Shown: positions 38,467 through 47,295 of the stretch, in pieces
Numbering within the stretch: position 1 is the stretch's first letter
Layout of the letters: each line of letters begins with the position of its first letter
Assembly: GCF_019669985.1 (NCBI RefSeq)
Contig: NZ_AP019782.1
Coordinates: forward strand, 3,900,001 to 3,964,000
Reading direction: 5' to 3'
Origin: Methylogaea oryzae
GTDB lineage: Bacteria; Pseudomonadota; Gammaproteobacteria; Methylococcales; Methylococcaceae
DNA: 64,000 nt
Translations under genes and position numbers: made by a program
Notes under the pieces: model-generated
The model's database searches: none
Seen by the model: only the letters and a program-made list of their open reading frames with translations
Told to the model about the DNA's origin: nothing

Positions 38467-41211
38467 ATGGCAGACCCAGCCCCGTTGCTCGTCCTGGTGG
38501 ACGGCTCTTCCTTCCTTTACCGCGCGTTCCACGCCTTGCCGCCGCTCACCAATTCCCACGGCGAGCCCACCGGCGCGGTGTTTGGCGTCGCCAACATGCT
38601 GCGCAAGCTGGAGGCGGACTACCAAACGCCGCACGTCGCCGTGGTGTTCGACGCGCCGGGCAAGACGTTCCGCAACGAGGCTTACGAACAATACAAAGCA
38701 CACCGGCCGCCCATGCCGGACGAGTTGAAGGCGCAGATCGAACCGCTGCACCGGCTGGTGAAGGCCATGGGCCTGCCGCTGCTGATGGAAACCGGCGTGG
38801 AGGCGGACGACGTGATCGGCACCCTGGCCGTGCGCGCGGCGGCGGCGGGTTACAAGGTGGTGGTGTCCACCGGCGACAAGGACATGGCGCAGTTGGTGAA
38901 CGACGCCATCAGCCTGGAAAACACCATGACCAACACCCGCATGGACCGCCAGGGGGTCATGGACAAGTTCGGCGTGGCGCCGGAGCAGATCGTCGATTAC
39001 CTGACCCTGGTGGGCGACACCTCCGACAACATTCCCGGCGTGCCCAAGGTCGGCCCCAAGACCGCCGCCAAGTGGTTGCAGGAATACGGCAGCCTGGACA
39101 ATCTCATCGCCCATGCGGACGCGGTCGGCGGCAAGGTGGGGGAGAACCTTCGCGCGTCCCTGGAGCAGATTCCCCTGTCGAAACACCTGGCCACCATCCA
39201 TTGCGATGTGGAACTGCCGCTGGGGCCGGACGAGTTGAAGCGCGGCGAACCGGACGTGGAGGCTTTGCGCGAGCTGCTGGCGCGGTTGGAGTTTTTCAAT
39301 TGGCTGAAGCAGGTGGAGGCGGGGGGCGGCCAGTCTAATTCCCCTCACCCTAGCGGCTCCGCCCCCCTCGCTTCGCTCTCCCCGGAGGGAGAGGGGACCG
39401 GAGGCGCCCAATACGAAACGGTGCTGACGGAATCCCAGCTGGACGCCTGGCTCGCCAAGCTGGAGCAGGCCGAGCTGTTCGCCTTCGACACGGAAACCAC
39501 CAGCCTGGATTACATGAGCGCCGAAATCGTCGGCGTATCCTTTGCCGTCACGCCGGGCGAGGCGGCTTACGTGCCCCTGGCCCACCATTACCTGGATGCA
39601 CCGCAGCAGCTGGATAGAGACGCCGTGTTGGCCAGACTCAAGCCGCTGCTGGAAGACGAAAACAAGGCCAAGCTGGGCCAGCACTTGAAATACGACGGCC
39701 ACGTGCTGGCCAACCACGGCATCGCCCTCGCCGGCATCCGCCACGACACCATGCTGGAATCCTACGTGCTGGACAGCACCGCCACCCGCCACGACATGGA
39801 CTCCCTGGCGCGGCATTACCTGGGGGTGCACACCATCCACTACGAAGACGTGGCCGGCAAGGGCGCCAAGCAGATTCCCTTCTCGCAAGTAGCGGTGGAA
39901 GCGGCCAGCGACTATGCCGCCGAGGATGCCGACATCACCCTCAAGCTGCACCAGACCCTGTGGCCCAAGTTGGAGGCCGAGCCCGCGCTGCGCGCGGTTT
40001 ACGAGGAAATCGAAATTCCCCTGGTGCCGGTGCTGGGCCGCATGGAGCATTTGGGCGTGCTCATCGACACCGCCAAACTGGCCCGGCAAAGCCAGGAGCT
40101 GGCCGACCGCTTGTATGCCATCGAGGAACAAGCCTTCGAGGTAGCCGGCGAGCGCTTCAACCTGGCTTCGCCCAAGCAGATCCAAACGATCCTGTACGAC
40201 AAGCTGCAAATCCCCGTCACCAAGAAGACGCCCAAGGGCCAGCCTTCCACCGCCGAGGAGGTGCTGCAGGATTTGGCTTACCTTTACGAACTGCCGCGCC
40301 TGCTGCTCGAGCATCGCTCCTTGAACAAGCTCAAGTCCACCTATACCGACAACCTGCCCAAACAGGTCTGCCGCAAGACCGGCCGGGTGCACACCTCCTA
40401 CCACCAGGCGGTGGCGGCCACCGGGCGGCTGTCGTCTTCCGACCCCAATCTGCAGAACATCCCGGTGCGCACCGAGGAAGGCCGCAAAATCCGCCAGGCC
40501 TTCGTCGCACCGCCCGGCCACGTCATCCTGGCCGCCGACTATTCGCAGATCGAGCTCCGCATCATGGCCCACCTCTCCGGCGATAAAGGCCTGCTGGACG
40601 CCTTCGCCCACGGCGACGACATCCACCGCGCCACCGCCGCCGAAGTGTTCGGCCTGGCGCCCGACAGCGTCAGCAGCGAGCAGCGCCGTTCCGCCAAAGC
40701 CATCAACTTCGGCCTGATCTACGGCATGTCCGCCTTCGGCCTGGCCAAGCAGTTGGGCGTGGGGCAGAAAGAGGCGCAGCGCTACATCGAGCTGTATTTC
40801 GCCCGCTACCCAGGCGTGAAGGCCTACATGGACGACACCCGCGCCGCCGCCAAGGAGCGCGGGTATGTGGAAACGGTGTTCGGCCGCCGCTTGTACGTGC
40901 CGGACATCAACGCCCGCGACGGCCAGCGCCGCCAGTACGCCGAGCGCACCGCCATCAACGCCCCCATGCAGGGCACCGCCGCCGACATCATCAAGCGGGC
41001 GATGCTGGCGGTGGACGGTTGGATACAACAAAGCGGCGCACCGCTGCGCATGATCATGCAGGTGCACGACGAACTGGTATTCGAAGTGGCGGAAGGCTAC
41101 GTGGAGCAGGCCAAGACGGAAATCGCCGAGCGCATGGGCCGGGCCGCCGAGCTGCACGTGCCGCTGGTGGTGGACGTGGGCGTGGGAAGCAACTGGGACG
41201 AGGCGCATTGA
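38467..41211 (+). CDS. polA: DNA polymerase I
   Basis: 914 residues from the ATG at 38467 (ADPAPLLVLVDGSSFLYRAF is the usual PolI start; the longer open frame covers the upstream region). The 5'-3' exonuclease domain comes first (GDTSDNIPGVPKVGPKTAAK), then the 3'-5' exonuclease domain with intact FDTETTSLDY, then the polymerase domain (DYSQIELRIMAHLSGD, RRSAKAINFGLIYGM, QVHDELVFEV). The linker between the two exonuclease domains carries about 22 residues (SNSPHPSGSAPLASLSPEGE and onwards) coded by a palindromic repeat also present in lhr. This linker position should tolerate insertion. Confidence 0.98.
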   Translation: MADPAPLLVLVDGSSFLYRAFHALPPLTNSHGEPTGAVFGVANMLRKLEADYQTPHVAVVFDAPGKTFRNEAYEQYKAHRPPMPDELKAQIEPLHRLVKAMGLPLLMETGVEADDVIGTLAVRAAAAGYKVVVSTGDKDMAQLVNDAISLENTMTNTRMDRQGVMDKFGVAPEQIVDYLTLVGDTSDNIPGVPKVGPKTAAKWLQEYGSLDNLIAHADAVGGKVGENLRASLEQIPLSKHLATIHCDVELPLGPDELKRGEPDVEALRELLARLEFFNWLKQVEAGGGQSNSPHPSGSAPLASLSPEGEGTGGAQYETVLTESQLDAWLAKLEQAELFAFDTETTSLDYMSAEIVGVSFAVTPGEAAYVPLAHHYLDAPQQLDRDAVLARLKPLLEDENKAKLGQHLKYDGHVLANHGIALAGIRHDTMLESYVLDSTATRHDMDSLARHYLGVHTIHYEDVAGKGAKQIPFSQVAVEAASDYAAEDADITLKLHQTLWPKLEAEPALRAVYEEIEIPLVPVLGRMEHLGVLIDTAKLARQSQELADRLYAIEEQAFEVAGERFNLASPKQIQTILYDKLQIPVTKKTPKGQPSTAEEVLQDLAYLYELPRLLLEHRSLNKLKSTYTDNLPKQVCRKTGRVHTSYHQAVAATGRLSSSDPNLQNIPVRTEEGRKIRQAFVAPPGHVILAADYSQIELRIMAHLSGDKGLLDAFAHGDDIHRATAAEVFGLAPDSVSSEQRRSAKAINFGLIYGMSAFGLAKQLGVGQKEAQRYIELYFARYPGVKAYMDDTRAAAKERGYVETVFGRRLYVPDINARDGQRRQYAERTAINAPMQGTAADIIKRAMLAVDGWIQQSGAPLRMIMQVHDELVFEVAEGYVEQAKTEIAERMGRAAELHVPLVVDVGVGSNWDEAH
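39338..39402. repeat. Palindromic repeat inside polA, type B
   Basis: CCCCTCACCC, then CGGCTCCGCCCCCCTCGCTT, CGCTCTCCCC and the inverted GGGAGAGGGG. The core differs from the lhr type B copy at two positions. It is translated in frame in the linker between the exonuclease domains of PolI. Confidence 0.8.
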
Positions 41212-41274
41212 CCGGCGAAAGCGGGGCGGCGCCGGTGGTATGATGCGCCGCCTCAGCCTTCCACCAGTCCAACG

Positions 41275-41529
41275 ATGCCCGACATGAGCAAAACCATCCA
41301 CATTTCCCTCAAGCAACCGGCCGAGCAACTGATCCAGCAAGCCAAGGCGGCGGCCGCCAGGAACGGCGTGACCATGGAGGGAGACGCCGCCGGCGGGCGC
41401 TTCGCCGGTTCCGGCATCCAAGGCCAATACGCGGTGGCGGGCGACACGCTGTCCATCACCATCAGCAAGAAGCCCCTCATCATGCCCTGGGCCTTCATCG
41501 AGCAGGGTGTCACGGCGTTCTTCGCCTGA
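41275..41529 (+). CDS. Small PHA-granule-type protein (polyhydroxyalkanoic acid system family)
   Basis: 84 residues (81 if the ATG at 41284 is used). The pattern IHISLKQPAEQLIQQAKAAA, GRFAGSGIQGQYAVAGDTLS and ITISKKPLIMPWAFIEQGV resembles the family labelled polyhydroxyalkanoic acid system protein, small soluble proteins of unclear role. It follows polA by 63 bp on the same strand. Assignment rests on overall pattern, so treat as tentative. Confidence 0.6.
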   Translation: MPDMSKTIHISLKQPAEQLIQQAKAAAARNGVTMEGDAAGGRFAGSGIQGQYAVAGDTLSITISKKPLIMPWAFIEQGVTAFFA

Positions 41530-41623
41530 CTCGCCCCGCTACCGCCGATGACCGCTCCCTTTTAATCCGTTACTAATGTTCTATTAAGTACCCCATAAAA
41601 CCCGTCGGGTATCGTGGCTCACA

Positions 41624-43297
41624 ATGTATGTGACTATGGCGATACCTCCCATGCCTAAATTCGTTTCCGCTCCCTCCCTGCCGCTCACCGGCCTGGCCGG
41701 CCTCAAGCAAAACTGGCGCAGCGATTTGCTTTCCGGCTTTCTGGTGTTTTTGATCGCCCTGCCCTTGTGCTTGGGCATCGCCATGGCCTCCGGCTTCCCG
41801 CCCATGGGCGGCATCATCACCGCCATCGTCGGCGGCGTGCTGGTGTCCCGCCTCAACGGTTCCTTCGTCACCATCAACGGGCCCGCCGCCGGCCTCATCG
41901 TGGTGGTGCTGGGCGCCGTGCAGTCCTTGGGGCAGGGCGATGCCATGGCCGGCTACCGCTATACCTTGGCCGCCATCGTCGTCGCCAGCGTGTTCCAGAC
42001 TTTGATGGGGCTGTTCAAGGCCGGACGCTTGTCGGCCTTCTTCCCTTCGTCGGTGGTGCACGGCATGCTGGCGGCCATCGGCATCATCATCATGGCGAAG
42101 CAGATCCACGTCATGCTGGGGGTGAAGCCGGAGGCCAAGGAATTGATCGACACCATCCTGGCCATTCCCCACAGTGTCGTCGAGCTCAATCCGGAAATCG
42201 CTTGCATCGGCTTCGCCGGCCTGGCGCTGCTGATCGCTTGGTCGCTCATCAAGAACCGGGTGCTGAAGATGATCCCGGCGCCGCTGGTGGTGGTGGCGGT
42301 GGGCATGCTGCTGGAGCGGTATTTCGATCTGGATCACGAACACGTCTATATGTTCCTGCCGGATCAGGAGTTCCTGCCCCACCACGAGTTCAGCATCGGT
42401 CCGAAGTTCCTGGTGTCGATCCCGGACGATTTCCTGGCGGGCTTTTATTTCCCCGATTTCGGCAAGATCGCTACGGTGGAGTTCTGGTCGGCCGTGCTCA
42501 GCATCTGCTTGGTGGGCAGCGTGGAAAGCCTGTTGTCGGCCGCCGCTGTGGACAAGCTGGATCCCTACAAGCGCTGTTCGGATTTGAACCGCGATTTGGC
42601 GGCGGTGGGCATGGGCAACGTGGTTTGCGGGTTGTTGGGCGGCCTGCCCATGATCGCGGAGATCGTGCGCAGTTCGGCCAACGTCAACAACGGCGCCCAG
42701 ACCGGTTGGGCCAACTTCTTCCACGGCCTGTTCCTGCTGATTTTCGTGGCCTTGTTCCCCCACTTCATCCACGAGATCCCGCTGGCGTCCCTGGCGGCGC
42801 TGTTGGTCTACACCGGCTTCCGCTTGGCCTCCCCCAAGGAGTTCGCCAAGACCATGGCGATCGGCTGGGAGCAGCTCACCCTGTTCGTCGTCACCATCGC
42901 CGGCGTGCTGGCCACGGACCTGTTGATCGGCGTCGCCATGGGCATCGCCGCCAAGTTCGCCCTGCACCTCCTGCGCGGCGTCAGCCTGACCAATTTGTTC
43001 AAGCTGTTCTATCACGTCGAGCAGAAAGACGCCGACCATTACGTGATCAAGATCGAAGGCGCGGCGGTGTTCTCCAACTTCATGGCGCTGAAAAGCGCCG
43101 CCGCCGAGCTGCCGCAAGGGAAGACCGTCGTGTTCGATTTGTCCGACGTCTACCTGATCGACCACACGGTGATGGAATTCATCGACCACTATTGCCACGA
43201 CTACAACAGCCGCGGCGGTCAGTGCGCCATCCACGGCCTCCACAACCACGAACCGTTTTCCAGCCATCCGCTGGCCGCCCGTAGGCGGCTGACCTAG
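41624..43297 (+). CDS. SulP-family inorganic anion transporter with STAS-like C-terminus
   Basis: 557 residues with 10-12 predicted membrane segments. SulP marks are SDLLSGFLVFLIALPLCLGI, FPPMGGIITAIVGGVLVSRL, FVTINGPAAGLIVVVLGAVQ and FPSSVVHGMLAAIGIIIMAK. The C-terminal 100 residues (YVIKIEGAAVFSNFMALKSA, VVFDLSDVYLIDHTVMEFI) form a STAS domain. SulP members carry sulfate, bicarbonate or other anions; bicarbonate is a plausible cargo here because cbbM is nearby, but this is inference. The start could also be the internal Met at 41651. A terminator follows at 43321-43350. Confidence 0.9.
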   Translation: MYVTMAIPPMPKFVSAPSLPLTGLAGLKQNWRSDLLSGFLVFLIALPLCLGIAMASGFPPMGGIITAIVGGVLVSRLNGSFVTINGPAAGLIVVVLGAVQSLGQGDAMAGYRYTLAAIVVASVFQTLMGLFKAGRLSAFFPSSVVHGMLAAIGIIIMAKQIHVMLGVKPEAKELIDTILAIPHSVVELNPEIACIGFAGLALLIAWSLIKNRVLKMIPAPLVVVAVGMLLERYFDLDHEHVYMFLPDQEFLPHHEFSIGPKFLVSIPDDFLAGFYFPDFGKIATVEFWSAVLSICLVGSVESLLSAAAVDKLDPYKRCSDLNRDLAAVGMGNVVCGLLGGLPMIAEIVRSSANVNNGAQTGWANFFHGLFLLIFVALFPHFIHEIPLASLAALLVYTGFRLASPKEFAKTMAIGWEQLTLFVVTIAGVLATDLLIGVAMGIAAKFALHLLRGVSLTNLFKLFYHVEQKDADHYVIKIEGAAVFSNFMALKSAAAELPQGKTVVFDLSDVYLIDHTVMEFIDHYCHDYNSRGGQCAIHGLHNHEPFSSHPLAARRRLT

Positions 43298-43320
43298 AAC
43301 GACGGGCGCCTTAGGAAAAC

Positions 43321-43350
43321 AAAAGCCCCGCCCCGGCGGGGCTTTTTTAT
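43321..43350 (+). terminator. Terminator of the SulP gene
   Basis: AAAAGCCCCGCC, short loop, GGCGGGGCTTTTTT forms a strong stem with a T-run, 23 bp after the SulP stop. Confidence 0.9.
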
Positions 43351-43469
43351 TGCGCCGCGGCATGCCCCGCGGGTCGCGCAACCCACGCGCCGCTCGGCGT
43401 CGAACGAACCGCGGCGGCGACGGCCCACGACCGAAAGCCGTCGGCCGACAGACTCACACGCACAACAAA

Positions 43470-43502
43470 AAGGCCTCGCCGGCTTGCCGCCGGCGAGGCC
43501 TT
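43470..43502 (-). terminator. Terminator of the amino-acid permease gene
   Basis: AAGGCCTCGCCGG and CCGGCGAGGCCTT form a 13-bp stem; on the minus strand it is followed by TTTTTGTTG. It lies 14 bp after the permease stop. Confidence 0.88.
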
Positions 43503-43516
43503 AACCCTCCGGTGAA

Positions 43517-44902
43517 TCAACCGGGCTTGCGCATCTCGCTGTGGTGAATGCTGTACTTGAAATAAACCCCCAAGCCCGCCGCCATCCACACGACGAACAG
43601 CAGCCAAGTGGTGAACGGCAGGTTGAACATCAGGTAAGCGCAGGCCGCCATGCCGGCCACCGGCACGTAAGGCACGCCGGGGCAGTGGAAGGGGCGTTCC
43701 AGGTCGGGGCGGCTGCGGCGCAGCAGCAGCACGCCGCCGCACACCACGCCGAAGGCGAACAGCGTGCCCAGGCTGACCAGCTCGCTCAGCACATTGAGGG
43801 GCACGAAGGCGGCCACCAGGGCAACGGCGGCGCCCACCGTCAAGGTGGAAACGTGGGGGGTCTTGTATTCGGCATGCACTTCCGAAGCCCAAGGCGGCAG
43901 CAAGCCGTCGCGACCCATGGTGTAGAACACCCGGCTCTGGCCCAGCAATAGCACCAGGATCACCGAGGTCATGCCGATGAGGGCGCCCACTTCGATGATG
44001 AAAGCCAGATCGCCCTGGCCGATGTGGTGCAGGGCGGCGGCGATGGGGGCCGGCACGTTCAGCTCTTTATAGGAAATCATGCCGGTCAGCACCGCCGCCG
44101 TCAGCAGGTACAGCACGGTGCAAATGGCCAGCGAGGTGATGATGCCCTTGGGCACGTCCGTTTCCGGGTTGATGGCCTCCTGGGCGGCGGTGGAAACGGC
44201 GTCGAAGCCGATGTAGGCGAAGAAGATCACCCCGGCGCCGGTCATCATGCCGGAGAAGCCGAAGGGCATGAAAGGCGTCCAATTGCTGGCCTTGACCGAA
44301 CCCATGCCGGCCAGGATGAACAGCACCACCATGGCGACCTTGACGAGCACCATGATGTTGTTGGCCGAGGCCGATTCGCGGATGCCGATGATCAACACAT
44401 AAGTGAGCGCCCCCACCACCAGCGCCGCCGGCAGGTTGATGAAGCCGCCTTCCGCCATGAACAGGGAGGCGGTCAGCATCTTCGGCAAGTGGATGCCCAA
44501 CCCTCCCAGCAGGCTGGTGAAATAGCCCGACCAGCCGATGGCCACGGTACTGGCGGACATGGCGTATTCCAGCACCAGGTCCCAGCCGATGATCCAGGCG
44601 ACCAGCTCGCCCATGGTGGCGTAAGCGTAGCTGTACGCGCTGCCGGAAATGGGGATCATGGCGGTCAGCTCGCTGTAGCACAGCGCCGCCAGGCCGCACG
44701 CGATGCCCGCCAGCACGAAGGACAGCATGATGGCCGGCCCGGCGTATTTGGCGGCCGCCACGCCGGTGATGACGAAAATGCCCGCGCCGATGATGGCGCC
44801 GATGCCCAGGAACACCAGGTCCTTGGCGTGCAGGGTACGCTTCAGGTCGTGGCGCGAAGCCAGCATGTCGTCGATGGATTTGGTGTGAAACAGCTTCTGC
44901 AT
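43517..44902 (-). CDS. APC-family amino acid permease
   Basis: 461 residues with 12 membrane segments. LVFLGIGAIIGAGIFVITGV (segment 1) holds the unwound GAGIF substrate site of the family, and SELTAMIPISGSAYSYAYAT matches the second conserved region. FFAYIGFDAVSTAAQEAINP is the helix 6 motif seen in cationic amino acid transporters. It may import basic or branched amino acids; the substrate cannot be fixed. It is on the minus strand downstream of the K+ channel unit and separated from it by 57 bp. Confidence 0.9.
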   Translation of the reverse strand: MQKLFHTKSIDDMLASRHDLKRTLHAKDLVFLGIGAIIGAGIFVITGVAAAKYAGPAIMLSFVLAGIACGLAALCYSELTAMIPISGSAYSYAYATMGELVAWIIGWDLVLEYAMSASTVAIGWSGYFTSLLGGLGIHLPKMLTASLFMAEGGFINLPAALVVGALTYVLIIGIRESASANNIMVLVKVAMVVLFILAGMGSVKASNWTPFMPFGFSGMMTGAGVIFFAYIGFDAVSTAAQEAINPETDVPKGIITSLAICTVLYLLTAAVLTGMISYKELNVPAPIAAALHHIGQGDLAFIIEVGALIGMTSVILVLLLGQSRVFYTMGRDGLLPPWASEVHAEYKTPHVSTLTVGAAVALVAAFVPLNVLSELVSLGTLFAFGVVCGGVLLLRRSRPDLERPFHCPGVPYVPVAGMAACAYLMFNLPFTTWLLFVVWMAAGLGVYFKYSIHHSEMRKPG

Positions 44903-44959
44903 GATTTTCCGCCCTTGATGTTATTAGTAATCCGTCTGGGCCGCCCCGAGGTCAACCGG

Positions 44960-45658
44960 CTAATTTACGCAAATCTCCCGCTTGAACGCCACAATTTCCT
45001 GGGACGGCCCCAGCACCACCAAAATGTCCCCCGCATCCAGCCGGTAATCCACCTCACCGGTGACGAAACGCAGCTCCTTGCCCAGCGCCTTGTCCACCAC
45101 CCCCAGCAAAACCAGGTTGTAGCGTTCCTTCCAATGCAGTTCGCTGAGGCGGCGCTGGTCCAGGCAGCAGCCTTTGGGAATTTCGATTTCGGCCATTTTC
45201 AAATCGTGGCGGCCGTAGACCGTTTCGTCCAGGATATCGACGATCACCGGCCGCTTGATGATCTCGTAGATGCGGCGGCCCGACACCTCGTACGGGTCGA
45301 TGATCTTGTCGGCGCCGGCGGCGCGCAGCTTGTCGGCGGATTCGGGCGAATCCACCACCGACACGATCGTCAGCCTGGGCGCCAGGGCGCGGGCGGAAAT
45401 GGTGAGGAAAACGTTTTCGGAGTCTTCCGGGAAAAAGCAGAATATCGTGTCGACATCCCGGCCGATGCCGATGGCGCGCAAGGCGTCGTCGTTGCGATGA
45501 TCGGCCAGCACCGCTTGGTAGCCCCGCTCCGTGGCGCTGCGCACGCGGGCTTCGTCGTTGTCCACCAGGATGAAGCGATGCTGGCGTGAGTTGAGCCGGC
45601 GCGCCGCGTCCAGCCCCAGGTTGTTGCAGCCGAATAAAACGATGCTGTCGTGTTTCAC
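44960..45658 (-). CDS. RCK/TrkA-type NAD-binding K+ channel regulatory protein
   Basis: 232 residues. An N-terminal Rossmann TrkA-N domain starts IVLFGCNNLGLDAARRL (glycine pattern G-x-N-x-x-G) and continues with the conserved acidic residue FILVDNDEARV. A C-terminal TrkA-C-like domain follows (CCLDQRRLSELHWKERYNLV, LDAGDILVVLGPSQEIV). It has no membrane segments, so it must act on a channel. It overlaps the upstream channel gene by 4 nt, which points to a shared gating ring with that channel. Confidence 0.88.
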   Translation of the reverse strand: MKHDSIVLFGCNNLGLDAARRLNSRQHRFILVDNDEARVRSATERGYQAVLADHRNDDALRAIGIGRDVDTIFCFFPEDSENVFLTISARALAPRLTIVSVVDSPESADKLRAAGADKIIDPYEVSGRRIYEIIKRPVIVDILDETVYGRHDLKMAEIEIPKGCCLDQRRLSELHWKERYNLVLLGVVDKALGKELRFVTGEVDYRLDAGDILVVLGPSQEIVAFKREICVN

Positions 45659-47262
45659 GCCCGCTTCCTCAACAGGTTGAGCCGTCCCTTGTCGGCCAGT
45701 TCCTTGAAATGGGCGATGCTGTATTCGTGGCCGAACACCACCAGGATGTCTCCAGCGTGCAAACGGAAATCGGCAGGCGGATTGAAATAGAAAAACCGGC
45801 TGCGCAAGCTGTATCCCGGACGGTTTTCCCGGCTGTCGTGGGGCACGCCGATCACGCCGAGCAGAATCAAGCGGATGTCGTCGAAACGGATGTCGCCGAT
45901 GTGGGCCCCGGCCAAAACCGAGCCTTCCGCCGCCATCACCGCCTCGACCCGCGTGTATTTGTCGCCGCCGGCCATGCCGTAAACCGCTTCGAACGCCACC
46001 GGCTGGCCGACGTATTCGGCCACCGTGAGACCGACCATCTCAAACGGCTGGATCACGTAATTGGCGCCGGCCTGCTCCAATTTGCGCGCCGATTCCGGCT
46101 TGGCGGCGCGGGAAATGATGTTGAGCGTGGGGTTCAGGTAACGGGCGGTGAGGGTGATGTAGACGTTGAGCACGTCGTCGCCGGTGAGGCATAACACCGT
46201 GCCCACTTGATCGCGGATGCCGAGCCGGACCAAGATCTCGTTGCTCGAAGCGTCGCCCAGGATGGCCAGAAAACCGCGCTTTTTGGCCAAATCCACCCGA
46301 TCCCGGTCCCGGTCGATGATGACGAAACGGGCGCCGTCCTCCTCCAATTTCTGCACCACGACCTGGCCCATGCGGCCATAGCCGCACACCACGATCAAGC
46401 CCTCGCACTTTTCCACCTCGACATAGACGCGGTGCTCGCGCAGCTCGTCCATTTTTTCGGCGAACGCGGCGATCAACAGCGAGGTCAGGAACGCCACCAG
46501 GCCCACGCCCGAGATGACCAGCAGGTAGGTGATGATCCGCCCTTCCGGCGTTTGCGGCGTAATGTCGCCGTAGCCCACCGTGAACAGCGTGACGAACGAC
46601 CAATAAAGGGCATCGCTGAAACCGCGAATCTGCCCGCCTTCGAGCTCGCCTTCGAACACGTACATGGCGGCGCTGGACGCCAAAATCACGAAACCGAGGA
46701 AAAACGCCAGGGTGTACAGCTCGAAGCGTTTTTCCGACAGCACCCGCACGAATTCGTTGAAGCTCTGGGCGTAACGGAACAGCTTGAACAGGCGCAGCAG
46801 GATGAACACCCGCAGAATGCGCAGGGGACGGTATACCGGCAGGATCGCCAACAGGTCGATGACGGCGAACGGCGTGGTGGCGTATTGCCACTTGCGCAAC
46901 AGGATGTGCCAAAGCGCCGGCCCCAGGCGGAAGCGCAGGTTGAGGAACTCGGCTTTTTCGTAGTGCTCGATGACGATCTTATGGCTGTCGTCGTGCAGCC
47001 ACAGGCGCAGCAGGTATTCCACGCAAAACACGCTGACGGCGAAATATTCGAGATATTCGCCGGCGACGCCGCCGCCGTGTTTCGTATCGTAGATATAAAG
47101 GAAGACGCTGAGGGTCACCAGCGCCATCATGGACAAGTCGAAATAGGGCCGCATGCGCGACCGGGGGTTAATCAGCAGATTATGGAAAAAGCCTTTCCAG
47201 CGCTTGTACGCCGCCGAGCCTTCCAGATGGTAAGCGAGAAATACCGCGAAGCGGCCGATCAT
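45655..47262 (-). CDS. Voltage-gated-like K+ channel with C-terminal RCK domain
   Basis: 535 residues from the ATG at 47262 (a TTG four codons upstream is also possible). It has a six-segment membrane part: S4-like RPLRILRVFILLRLFKLFR with spaced arginines, S5, the pore helix and the selectivity filter TVGYGD (in LYWSFVTLFTVGYGDITPQ), then S6 (YLLVISGVGLVAFLTSLLI). A TrkA-N domain follows (LIVVCGYGRMGQVVVQKLE, with G-x-G-x-x-G), then a TrkA-C-like domain. Predicted to conduct K+ across the inner membrane under NAD(H)- or ligand-dependent gating. It starts 33 bp after the crp stop and overlaps the RCK gene downstream. Confidence 0.93.
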   Translation of the reverse strand: MIGRFAVFLAYHLEGSAAYKRWKGFFHNLLINPRSRMRPYFDLSMMALVTLSVFLYIYDTKHGGGVAGEYLEYFAVSVFCVEYLLRLWLHDDSHKIVIEHYEKAEFLNLRFRLGPALWHILLRKWQYATTPFAVIDLLAILPVYRPLRILRVFILLRLFKLFRYAQSFNEFVRVLSEKRFELYTLAFFLGFVILASSAAMYVFEGELEGGQIRGFSDALYWSFVTLFTVGYGDITPQTPEGRIITYLLVISGVGLVAFLTSLLIAAFAEKMDELREHRVYVEVEKCEGLIVVCGYGRMGQVVVQKLEEDGARFVIIDRDRDRVDLAKKRGFLAILGDASSNEILVRLGIRDQVGTVLCLTGDDVLNVYITLTARYLNPTLNIISRAAKPESARKLEQAGANYVIQPFEMVGLTVAEYVGQPVAFEAVYGMAGGDKYTRVEAVMAAEGSVLAGAHIGDIRFDDIRLILLGVIGVPHDSRENRPGYSLRSRFFYFNPPADFRLHAGDILVVFGHEYSIAHFKELADKGRLNLLRKRA

Positions 47263-47295
47263 GGGTGCCGGCAATACAGGTAGGGGGCAGGAACG

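Noticed and set aside
36915-38468. 517-codon open frame antisense to cbbM
   Set aside because: cbbM is certain; the mirror frame has no domain and low-complexity composition.
38440-41427. 995-codon open frame antisense to polA
   Set aside because: PolA has all motifs; the antisense frame is His/Gly/Val-rich and shows no family pattern.
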